64,000 nt of DNA from NCBI GenBank assembly GCA_937863435.1, contig CALMES010000106.1, positions 1 to 64,000 of the forward strand, written 5' to 3'. Position numbers and translations under genes: made by a program. The DNA comes from an uncultured Candidatus Peregrinibacteria bacterium. GTDB taxonomy: Bacteria; Patescibacteriota; Gracilibacteria; Peribacterales; Peribacteraceae. Of this stretch, positions 56,867-64,000 are shown in pieces. The notes under the pieces were generated by a model. That model had not been told where the DNA came from. It was given only the letters and a program-made list of their open reading frames with translations, and ran no database searches. How positions within the stretch are numbered: position 1 is the stretch's first letter; each line of letters starts with the position of its first letter.

Positions 56867-58621
56867 CTACCGGCTTACCCACTCCAGGGTTTGCTGCCAT
56901 TGTGTCGCTTCGTCCTTCCGGCCTTGTGCATGTGCCAGTTCTGTCAGGGCGCTCAGTGTTTCTGTGGAGACAGGATTCCATGTGAGAGCCTGAAGAAGCT
57001 GGGATCGGGCATCGGCAAACTGTTTGCGCCGGATGAGATGTCTGGCAAGAGACACGCGTGCAGAGACGTACGACGGATCCAGCGCAACCGCTTTGGTATA
57101 GTGAGCGATAGCATTGTCAGTTTTTTTATCGTAATCGTCCAGAAAACCGAGGTAAAAGTACGAAGTGGCAATCGACGGCTCTTTCATGCGCGCTGCTTCA
57201 AACTGCTCGCGGGCGTCCTCTGTCTGTCCTGACGCCATGTAGACCAGGCCGGCTTCCAGATTCAATCCGGGATGATCGCTGTAGCGCAGACCCTCTTTGA
57301 GAATATCAAACGCGCCTGTCAGATCGTTTCTCTCGCGCAGAACACTTGCCAACGCCATGCGGGCGGCAACAGACTGCGGATACAGCCGGACGCTCCTGCC
57401 AAACAGCGTATCCGGAGAATCCCACACATAGGTCTGACGGAAGGAGAGAACGCTTAAAAGCGACAGGACGCAGCACGCAGCTACAGCCGCAACGTTGCGG
57501 GGCAATGCCCATGTTTTGATCACCGCGCCGATGAGAACCGTTGCCGCGAGAAAAATGCCGATGCTGGGAATGTAGGCGTAGCGGTCAACGGCAAAAAACA
57601 GCAAATCACCTTTATGAAAGTTGAAGAAGGTGGGCGAGAGAGTGAGAAAGTAGAACAGGATCCCAAAAGTGACGAGTGGTCGCTTGTGCCGTTGCCAGAA
57701 TGCGGCAATCAGCAATACGATGTTGCAGAGTGTCGGCAGCAAAAATTCGGCACGCTGCAGACTGATGGTTTCTTGAAACGGATAAATGACAGTCAGGCCA
57801 AGTGGAACAAGCAGTTTTTGAAGGTAAAACATGCTGCTTTTCTGGGCCATCACAAACGTCTCCCATAGAGTAGACGACGCCAGAATGTGTTCTTTGCCAA
57901 AGCGTGCAACGATCAACAGTCCTATCGACAGCAGCATGAAGGGCGCAAGGCTCCACCATTTCTTTTTTGATCTCTGATGGCGATCGAGCAGCAAAAGATC
58001 GATCACTAAGACAGCCGGCAGTGTTGCCGACAATACTTTGGAGAGCAATGAGCATAAGAAAAAAACAATCGATGCAATGAGTGCTGTCGATCGACCTTGT
58101 ATTTTCCAGTGTCGAAACAGCAGATACGAGAGCAGAAGGAATGTTGTGCACAGCAGATCTTTGCGTCCGGCAGCCCACACCACTGCTTCGGTATGAAGCG
58201 GATGTACGGCAAACAGCAAACCGACGACAATGGCAGTTATTTTGTGACGCGTCAGACTGAGGACAAGCAGTGTTACCAGCAGCGCGTTGGCAGAATGCAG
58301 CAAGAGATTCGTTGCGTGAAACGGCCAGGCGGCGCCGTTTGCCAGTATCCAGTTCAGCTGGAACGAAACAAGGGTAAACGGAATGTAGAGTTCCGGATCG
58401 AATGTTGTAAAGGCCAGCCAGATTCTCCTGATGTCCCATCCGTGAACGATCGGATTATTGACAATCAGAAAGCTGTCATCGATGGCGGCGAAGTCCTGAA
58501 ACAGGGAGTGGCCGAAAACGATCAGCGGCAGAAGAACGATGCCAACGGCACTCAACAGAAACCATTGCCGGCGCAGGAGCGAAAAGAATGAGATGCCAAC
58601 AGTATGCCATACTTTCCTCAT
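56867..58621 (-). CDS. TMTC/PMT-like membrane protein with TPR repeats
   Basis: A 584-residue protein. Residues about 20-390 hold about 11 membrane segments with the GT-C glycosyltransferase layout of eukaryotic TMTC O-mannosyltransferases and their bacterial relatives: acidic pair IDDSFLIVNNP in the first loop, FHATNLLLHSANALL, and HPLHTEAVVWAAGRKDLL. Residues about 410-580 are TPR repeats (LTGAFDILKEGLRY, EDAREQFEAARMKEPSIATSYFYLG, AIAHYTKAVALDPSYVSARV). It probably transfers a lipid-linked sugar to exported proteins, by family analogy. The gene starts 75 bases from tRNA-Phe. Confidence 0.85.
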   Translation of the reverse strand: MRKVWHTVGISFFSLLRRQWFLLSAVGIVLLPLIVFGHSLFQDFAAIDDSFLIVNNPIVHGWDIRRIWLAFTTFDPELYIPFTLVSFQLNWILANGAAWPFHATNLLLHSANALLVTLLVLSLTRHKITAIVVGLLFAVHPLHTEAVVWAAGRKDLLCTTFLLLSYLLFRHWKIQGRSTALIASIVFFLCSLLSKVLSATLPAVLVIDLLLLDRHQRSKKKWWSLAPFMLLSIGLLIVARFGKEHILASSTLWETFVMAQKSSMFYLQKLLVPLGLTVIYPFQETISLQRAEFLLPTLCNIVLLIAAFWQRHKRPLVTFGILFYFLTLSPTFFNFHKGDLLFFAVDRYAYIPSIGIFLAATVLIGAVIKTWALPRNVAAVAACCVLSLLSVLSFRQTYVWDSPDTLFGRSVRLYPQSVAARMALASVLRERNDLTGAFDILKEGLRYSDHPGLNLEAGLVYMASGQTEDAREQFEAARMKEPSIATSYFYLGFLDDYDKKTDNAIAHYTKAVALDPSYVSARVSLARHLIRRKQFADARSQLLQALTWNPVSTETLSALTELAHAQGRKDEATQWQQTLEWVSR

Positions 58622-58697
58622 TTTTCGTCAAACAGCTTGGCTTATGCGTGCGCCGGTAACAGGCGGTCTTCGTCCGGTTTCGCGCACGAAAAAATGG

Positions 58698-58769
58698 TGG
58701 CCCAGGCCAGAATTGAACTGGCGACGCCTGCCTCTTCAGGGCAGCGCTCTACCACTGAGCTACCGGGCC
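58698..58769 (-). tRNA. tRNA-Phe (anticodon GAA)
   Basis: On minus: GGCCCGG/CTGGGCC acceptor, GCTC-AGTGGTA-GAGC D arm, anticodon stem CTGCC/GGCAG with loop CTGAAGA, T arm GCCAG-TTCAATT-CTGGC, discriminator A. CCA encoded at 58695-58697. Confidence 0.95.
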
Positions 58770-58885
58770 ACAATGGAGTGGGGAGACTCTAGCAGGTGCC
58801 ATTTGGCTTGGCAAATGCTGCAGAAGTTGCCGCCGGTTCGCAGCGTGTTTCCGGGCATGCAGAGTGGCGCAGTGCCTGCGGCACA

Positions 58886-59281
58886 TCAGCGCACTGCGGG
58901 CGGTTGTGCTTGTCGGAAGAACCAGGATTGTTTCAGAAAGTACCCGCGCATCACGGTCAAATACAGGCCGGATACGATAAAAAGACCGGAACAGATATTG
59001 GCGATTTCCGGGGTGGAAGCATCCGCTATGATATTGATGTTCAGAAGGGTGTGGCCCGCTTCATGCAGAGCGCCTATACCGGCCAGTGTAAGAGCCAGCC
59101 TGTCATGGAGGCCCAGTTGACTGATGTGCGGCTGCAGGGTGGCATGTTGTTTTTTGCGTGCGCGCGGTGTGAAGGCCGCTAGATCCGCCTGCGTGTTTTG
59201 TGTCTGATTCATCAGCCTTTCTTTCTCCAGCATGAGTGTGACCAGTCTTTCGGCCCGTTGATGTGCGCGATGAGTCTGCAT
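58886..59281 (-). CDS. Hypothetical protein with two C-terminal hydrophobic segments
   Basis: A 131-residue protein. The N-terminal 60 residues are charged and helical (RAHQRAERLVTLMLEKERL, then PRARKKQHATL). Two hydrophobic segments follow (LALTLAGIGALHEAGHTLL and ICSGLFIVSGLYLTVM), then a short basic end. Function unknown and family not recognised. ATG 59281 is preferred over the longer frame because the upstream codons look non-coding. Confidence 0.55.
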   Translation of the reverse strand: MQTHRAHQRAERLVTLMLEKERLMNQTQNTQADLAAFTPRARKKQHATLQPHISQLGLHDRLALTLAGIGALHEAGHTLLNINIIADASTPEIANICSGLFIVSGLYLTVMRGYFLKQSWFFRQAQPPAVR

Positions 59282-59380
59282 GGTAAAACGCCGGCTGGCG
59301 GCCGGTGGCCTTTTGATAGCAGGAAACAAATTTTTTTTCAAGGCTCTAGATGCCACTTTGTCTTGAAAGGGTGGCTGTGC

Positions 59381-62300
59381 CTAGGGCTTGCTGATACGGG
59401 CGATTGCACTGTTGCCAAACAGCAGCAGGCTTGTTGCATCGTAAGATACCAGCGTATCCACTGCTGATGGCGCAAACGGATTACCAATAGTCAGGCGCTG
59501 CAGGGTGTTCTGGCGATATGCTGCGAATTTGCCGGTTTCAATGCCGCTGATATGTATGAAATCCCCTGCCACATACAGTGTGGTGCCGTCCGACAGCAGG
59601 GAAGTAATCTGTCCGTCCGGATTGGGCGTCCAGGCTGCATTCCAATACGTTTCGCCGTTCTGTCCTGTGCCGCTGCCGGGTGCATTGTACTTGGGCAGTG
59701 ATGCCAGATTGCGCAATGGCGAGCCCGATACCGCGAACGTTCCGCCGACATAGACCGTGTTGCCGCTTACTGCAATAGACCGGAATTGCGAGCCGTCATC
59801 GCTTGCTGCCGGGGTCCAGGGCAGAATGTGCCCGTTTGTATCGATGGCAGCCAGATCGTATGTCGTCCCGTGGTTCAGTTCATTGGCATAGAATCTGCCG
59901 CCCACGTAGATGGTCGGATAATCAACGGCGATACTGTAGACAACCAGTTCGTTTGACCTGTCTTGGCCCCTGTCCATTTGTGGCACGAAATTCGTATCGC
60001 GGAACCAGTACGTCATGTTCATGCCGATGAGAGCGAGATCCTGGTACACATTTGTCTGCGTACCGAAATCGTTTCTGCCGAAGCGGCCGCCGACATACAG
60101 GCGGTTGTTGACGGTATCCACGGCCAGTGCGTACACGCCGCTCTGACCGATCGTTGCGTCCCGGATCGGCGCCTTATTGGATTTCAGGTTTCCATCCGTT
60201 GTGATGCCGGCTACAAATGCATGCGGTCTGTCGTTGACTGTCCTGAACTCACCGCCGATAAATACAGTGCCGTTGCCCGCTGCCATTGCAAGCACGGGAG
60301 AATCCGTTGAGAATCCGTCTGCCCATGACGTGAGCTTGCCTGTCGTCAGATCGATTGCCGCCAGATTGGTGCGCGGCGTGTTATTGACTGCACTAAAATC
60401 GCCGCCGAGGTACATGATTGTCCCGACAATGACAGATGCATACACATGGCCTTGCAGGGAGTAGGTCATACTGCCGGTTGTATTGATGACAAACTGCTTG
60501 TTCAGAGGATCAGTTGAAACAATCGTCACTTTTCCGGCTACAGCCGTTTGTGAAAATTTCTGCTCCACAGTGAATGTCGTTGTCTGCCCGGGTTGCAGCT
60601 GGATGGTTGTCACGTTTGCAGACAGCCGGATGTTGCCGGAAACCGATACCGGCGGCATATCCGCAACCGGCGATGAAAGCAGTAGAACCGTCTCCCCGGC
60701 ATTTTTGACAGTCAGCGTGCGGCTGGCCGGATGATCGGGGTCATTGTATCCCAGATTGATGGAATCACCGTTTGCAAGCAGTCGCTCGTTTTCGTACACT
60801 TCCATCTTTGTCACAGGCACGCGCACTGTTCCTTTCATGGTGAAGATGAACGGGTTTTTTGACGGAACGTTTGTCGCAAACATCATCTGTGAAACGAGGG
60901 ATGCCGCCTGCGTTGCTTTTAATACTATCTTGAACGATGTGCCTGCACCCGGCTGCAATACAAGGCTCGTGTTTGTTGTGTCCACTTCAAAATCACCGAT
61001 GGTTGTCTGCGGAAAAGCGAGGGTCAGGACGCTGCTTCCGATGTTCAGCACGTCCAGTGTTTTGGTGACAGGTTTGTCGATAAGGGTTGTGCCGAAATCC
61101 GCGAGGCCGGTGACATCCGAAAGCTCCTGTCCGTATTGCAGGATTTTTATCTGCGGCAGAAGTATTTTCGCCTTTATGTCGAAGGAATAGATCGGAATGT
61201 ACGGCACATTTGTCAGAATGCCGATGGTGCCGGTCAGTGTCGGGTTGCCTGTGCCCGTCACCTTTACGGTCAGTGTCGTTTTTTGCTGAGGGCTGATTGT
61301 CAGCGGAAATACCGGTGTGCCTGCAAGCGTCAAACCGCCGGGCATATTTATGCCGCTTACCGAGAGATTGCTCAGGCCGGTATTGACAATATCAAGCGGT
61401 ACTTCTTTCGGATTTGCGACATCCGCATTGCCCAGATCGACCGTCTGCCCCTGCAAGACAGGCACGTTGTTCAGCTGGACGCCGATGCCGGGTTGTTCAG
61501 GGCGTACCGTTGCCCTGGCCGTAAAAGCGAACGGACTGCCGCCGGCTATGTTGGTCGGGAATGAAATGACGGATGCGACACTTGCCTCCGCATTGCTTTG
61601 GATGCTTACGGGCATTGTCGTCGTGTCCCCTGGTTCCAGTGTTGTCTTGCCGAAAGTTCCGACAGCAAACGGCGGGTTTGCCAGAACGGTGGGGCCGATT
61701 TTCAGCGGGGCAGTGCCGGTATTTTTGACCGTGATGATGCGCGTGGCTTTTGTGTTCAGTGCCACCAGGCCGAACGCCAGTTCTCCGCCGGCAGGTATCG
61801 GGGTCGTATTCTCAAGCACTTCTATTCCGGGATTGCCGTTGGGGTTATCAAACGGCACCGGTACTTTCAGCCGGCAGTCGATACGACAGTCGCTGTCATT
61901 CTGTCCGTTTTGCGCGCCGTCGTCACACTGCTCATCTGCATCCGTCACGCCGTTGCCGCACGTGAGCGATTTTTCCAGCACACACGTGCTGCTGCAGCCG
62001 TCACCATTCTGGATGTTGCCGTCATCGCATTGTTCCGTGTTGTCTTTCCATTCATTGCCGCAGACTGCCGGCGGATTGCTGCTGATGATTGTCGGCGTCG
62101 GCTCATTCATGACCAGCGCGTAAATCCGGTTGGCAAGCAATATGCCGTTACTGCCTGCCTGCGTTGATCCGGAAGTCTTAAATTGCACGCTGTTTGTTTG
62201 TTCAAACGTACGGATGTCGTCGACAAGTCTGGTGTTGCGCAGCCCCTTTTCCGAGACAAAAAACGTACCGGGAAAACGTGCGGAAAATGCAGGATCCGCC

Positions 62301-62527
62301 CTGCGGTCTTTCTCCGTCTGCGCATCGGGTGTATAGATGTAGCCAAAATATTCTTTTTCCTGCCCTCCGTTCGCCGCGCGGACCATGGCGTCAAACGGCA
62401 TGTTGTTCACGCCCGGCGGGACAAATACCATATAGACAGCATCCTGCGATACCGATTGATTGTCGGCATCGTCAAATGTGACTTTGTAAATGGGGATCTT
62501 GCGTGCGTTTTGTCCGATCTGGACCAC
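59381..62527 (-). CDS. Giant exported surface protein: Cys-rich repeats, Ig-like (ASH/choice-of-anchor D) domains and a beta-propeller
   Basis: Listed from GTG 62527 it has 1048 residues, but the same frame stays open upstream to a TGA at about 62759 and encodes a good signal peptide (ISALAASLSLAVVAGIATF, then SPPKQATKAV); no ATG, GTG or TTG lies there. Domains: an N-terminal beta region, two myxobacterial-type Cys-rich repeats (CGNEWKDNTEQCDDGN, NGDGCSSTC, CGNGVTDADEQCDDG; about residues 155-215), four to five ASH/choice-of-anchor-D beta domains (residues about 230-690, PGDTTTMPVSI, GAGTSFKIVL), and delta-60-like propeller repeats (VFIGGEFRTVN, LYVGGRFG, VYVGGTF, LYVAGDFI). No sorting signal at the C-terminus. 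Likely secreted, adhesive. Confidence 0.88.
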   Translation of the reverse strand: MVQIGQNARKIPIYKVTFDDADNQSVSQDAVYMVFVPPGVNNMPFDAMVRAANGGQEKEYFGYIYTPDAQTEKDRRADPAFSARFPGTFFVSEKGLRNTRLVDDIRTFEQTNSVQFKTSGSTQAGSNGILLANRIYALVMNEPTPTIISSNPPAVCGNEWKDNTEQCDDGNIQNGDGCSSTCVLEKSLTCGNGVTDADEQCDDGAQNGQNDSDCRIDCRLKVPVPFDNPNGNPGIEVLENTTPIPAGGELAFGLVALNTKATRIITVKNTGTAPLKIGPTVLANPPFAVGTFGKTTLEPGDTTTMPVSIQSNAEASVASVISFPTNIAGGSPFAFTARATVRPEQPGIGVQLNNVPVLQGQTVDLGNADVANPKEVPLDIVNTGLSNLSVSGINMPGGLTLAGTPVFPLTISPQQKTTLTVKVTGTGNPTLTGTIGILTNVPYIPIYSFDIKAKILLPQIKILQYGQELSDVTGLADFGTTLIDKPVTKTLDVLNIGSSVLTLAFPQTTIGDFEVDTTNTSLVLQPGAGTSFKIVLKATQAASLVSQMMFATNVPSKNPFIFTMKGTVRVPVTKMEVYENERLLANGDSINLGYNDPDHPASRTLTVKNAGETVLLLSSPVADMPPVSVSGNIRLSANVTTIQLQPGQTTTFTVEQKFSQTAVAGKVTIVSTDPLNKQFVINTTGSMTYSLQGHVYASVIVGTIMYLGGDFSAVNNTPRTNLAAIDLTTGKLTSWADGFSTDSPVLAMAAGNGTVFIGGEFRTVNDRPHAFVAGITTDGNLKSNKAPIRDATIGQSGVYALAVDTVNNRLYVGGRFGRNDFGTQTNVYQDLALIGMNMTYWFRDTNFVPQMDRGQDRSNELVVYSIAVDYPTIYVGGRFYANELNHGTTYDLAAIDTNGHILPWTPAASDDGSQFRSIAVSGNTVYVGGTFAVSGSPLRNLASLPKYNAPGSGTGQNGETYWNAAWTPNPDGQITSLLSDGTTLYVAGDFIHISGIETGKFAAYRQNTLQRLTIGNPFAPSAVDTLVSYDATSLLLFGNSAIARISKP

Positions 62528-62763
62528 GGATCCCTGCAGAGAGCCTCCTTCTGTTTTTTTGATTGCATCAAACGGGAGCGGAATGTTGCCCGTAAACAGA
62601 GTGGAGGGAGTAACGGCTTTTGTCGCCTGCTTCGGAGGCGACGATACCAGGGAAAATGTCGCAATGCCTGCTACAACTGCCAGCGACAGTGATGCGGCGA
62701 GTGCTGAGATTCTGCCGGGTGTGGAGAAGAATGTTTGTATGGTTATGTGAGTATGAACTCATT

Positions 62764-62792
62764 ATTATACCAAATTATTTGTTATTAGGCAA
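62764..62792 (-). promoter_or_regulatory. Promoter of the giant surface protein
   Basis: On minus: TTGCCT (62787-62792), a 17-base spacer, perfect TATAAT (62764-62769). Transcription would start about 62757. Confidence 0.75.
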
Positions 62793-62853
62793 AGATCATG
62801 CGCATCCGTTGTCTGTTTGGTAAGGCCGGCACGCAGCGCACGTCTCAGTATGT

Positions 62854-63009
62854 ATGACTCCCCGCTTGTCTATCACCGGCAATGATGCCAATACGACTGC
62901 TCCGGGTCAGCCAGGGGGCACTTCTCTGCTATCTTCATTTTTTATAACTCCACAAGATGGCAAAAAAAGCGGATCTGGCCGTAAAAAGCCCTCGAAGAAG
63001 CCTCTGTAG
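62854..63009 (+). CDS. Possible 51-residue basic protein
   Basis: A small frame with a Lys/Arg/Ser-rich tail (KKSGSGRKKPSKKPL). No family is recognised and no promoter is obvious. The rest of the 62763-63112 spacer shows the two promoters and nothing else. Confidence 0.35.
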   Translation: MTPRLSITGNDANTTAPGQPGGTSLLSSFFITPQDGKKSGSGRKKPSKKPL

Positions 63010-63047
63010 CCACCATGTGACGCTTTCTGATTTGTCCTGAGATATGT

Positions 63048-63076
63048 ATGACAATCCCCTGCTTTTCCGTTACACT
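63048..63076 (+). promoter_or_regulatory. Promoter of the LCP gene
   Basis: ATGACA at 63048-63053, a 17-base spacer and TACACT at 63071-63076, 36 bases before ATG 63113. Confidence 0.55.
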
Positions 63077-63112
63077 CTCTCACTCCCTGATTTCGTTTCC
63101 CGGGAGCTTGTT

Positions 63113-64000
63113 ATGAGAAAGTTTTCTATCGTTGCCTGCGGCCTGTTTCTTTTTGTCGCACTGACAGTCGGTGCCGCAAGATTTTCTCATGTGCTTCACG
63201 GCTTTATGGCGCAGCCGTCCGACATTTTGTTACAAGACGAGCATGGTCATGTGAACATTCTTCTTCTGGGCGTCGGTGATGCGGACCATTCGGGGGCGAA
63301 TCTGACTGATACCATGATTGTTGCGAGTCTGGATCCGCATACTCCGTCGAGCGTTGTCCTGCTATCCATACCGCGTGACATGCTGTTCATGAACGCCAAG
63401 GGGATGTCTGAAGGCAAGATCAACAGTTTGTACGCAGATTACACATCCCATTTCCGGTATCAGAAAATGAAAGATGCAGAGGCGTCGCGAAGCGCGCTGC
63501 AACAGCTGACTCGCGTGATAGGAGAGAAAACAGGTGTCTCTCTCCCCTACTATGTCAAAGCGGATTTTACGGCCTTTACACAGCTGATAGATTCGGTCGG
63601 AGGCATTGATGTCGACGTGCCGAAAAAAATCGTTGACTACGCCTACCCTCTCCAGGAAGGGGTAGTTGGTACCTACGAAATTCTGCCGGGCGTGCATCAT
63701 ATGAACGGCGAGGACGCGCTGAAGTATGTTCGTACAAGACATTCCTCTACGGATTTTGACCGGTCTGCCAGGCAGCAGCAGGTTCTCAGCCTGCTCTCGG
63801 ATGCCATGAAAAAGAAAGCAGCCGACAACCCGGAATACCTGCTGTCACTTTACGGTATTCTGCACGGTAATGTCGAAACCAACCTCTCAACCGATGAGCT
63901 TGTTGCGCTCGGCCGCAGTGCGCGCAGTCTGTCGTCGGACAGATTTATCACCATGCAGCTCAATTTTCACTCCGGCGGAAACGGTCTTCGGGCGGACGCC
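63113..64000 (+). CDS. LytR-CpsA-Psr (LCP) family protein, 5' part
   Basis: Membrane-anchored enzyme family that transfers lipid-linked glycans onto peptidoglycan. The 296 codons present (no stop before the window end) show an N-terminal membrane segment (residues about 4-20), then NILLLGVGDADHSGANLTDTM, the LCP core with LLSIPRDMLF (Arg and Asp of the pyrophosphate site), FTQLIDSVGGIDVDVPKKI, MNGEDALKYVRTRHSS and DFDRSARQQQVL. All catalytic Arg and Asp motifs of the family are visible. C-terminal part beyond the window. Confidence 0.94.
   Translation, partial: MRKFSIVACGLFLFVALTVGAARFSHVLHGFMAQPSDILLQDEHGHVNILLLGVGDADHSGANLTDTMIVASLDPHTPSSVVLLSIPRDMLFMNAKGMSEGKINSLYADYTSHFRYQKMKDAEASRSALQQLTRVIGEKTGVSLPYYVKADFTAFTQLIDSVGGIDVDVPKKIVDYAYPLQEGVVGTYEILPGVHHMNGEDALKYVRTRHSSTDFDRSARQQQVLSLLSDAMKKKAADNPEYLLSLYGILHGNVETNLSTDELVALGRSARSLSSDRFITMQLNFHSGGNGLRADA

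Noticed and set aside
63362-63742. Minus-strand ORF of 126 residues
   Set aside because: Shadow of the LCP-family gene, which runs open to the window end on plus with all family motifs.

Overview
The window reads as chromosomal DNA of a small-genome bacterium of the Candidate Phyla Radiation, most likely a Peregrinibacteria/Peribacteria-like lineage. This is inference from gene content and style: an isolated T4SS-pilin-like small protein, DUF11 and Cys-rich surface proteins, many single biosynthetic genes without their pathways, almost no Shine-Dalgarno sequences, and about 50% GC. TAA, TAG and TGA all serve as ordinary stops.

Layout. 1-1.9 kb: 3' part of glmS and an AT-rich orphan. 1.9-8.9 kb: a class B penicillin-binding protein and prmC on minus; a GT4 glycosyltransferase, a DciA-like protein, a degenerate secreted protease, rpsP, khpA and a pilin-like protein on plus. 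9.2-14.6 kb: DUF11 surface protein, Nramp-UspA fusion, flavin amine oxidase, lipoprotein. 14.7-19.7 kb: recQ and a three-gene quinone/catechol-detoxification-like cluster (two VOC dioxygenases and a carboxylesterase). 19.8-21.6 kb: tRNA-Gln with partial duplications, followed by a decayed element (ParB-methylase fragment fused by a deletion to a DUF2130 fragment, iteron-like repeats). 21.7-28.2 kb: accessory cell-surface polysaccharide region (HAD phosphatases, two GT-A glycosyltransferases, polysaccharide deacetylase, a nucleotide-sugar dehydrogenase broken by a TAG) holding a foreign-looking pyrB. 28.4-29.3 kb: a RAYT transposase with its REP palindromes. 29.3-41.4 kb: housekeeping genes (pth, lepB, secE, nusG, murJ, purL, murC, FtsB-like, rpmA, tRNA-fMet, tRNA-Ile). 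41.7-54 kb: kinase and VanW pair, cca, YerC-like regulator, TIM-barrel protein, gap, dnaK under CIRCE, obgE. 54-64 kb: cell-surface modification (MBOAT plus SGNH, TMTC-like membrane protein), tRNA-Phe, a giant Cys-rich/propeller surface protein and an LCP ligase cut by the window end.

Common themes. Cell envelope assembly dominates (glmS, PBP, murJ, murC, VanW, LCP, acyltransferase, glycosyltransferases, lepB, secE). Two genome-wide habits stand out. First, many genes have a -10 box only 6-9 nt before the start codon, predicting leaderless mRNAs, and others have a pyrimidine-rich leader instead of a Shine-Dalgarno. Second, about fifteen intergenic spots carry inverted hairpins built from degenerate 7-bp or 9-bp periodic words, often running into the ends of neighbouring ORFs. 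A separate tandem array of six hairpin units of about 47 bp lies after gap. These periodic hairpins are the strongest candidate for something undescribed here.
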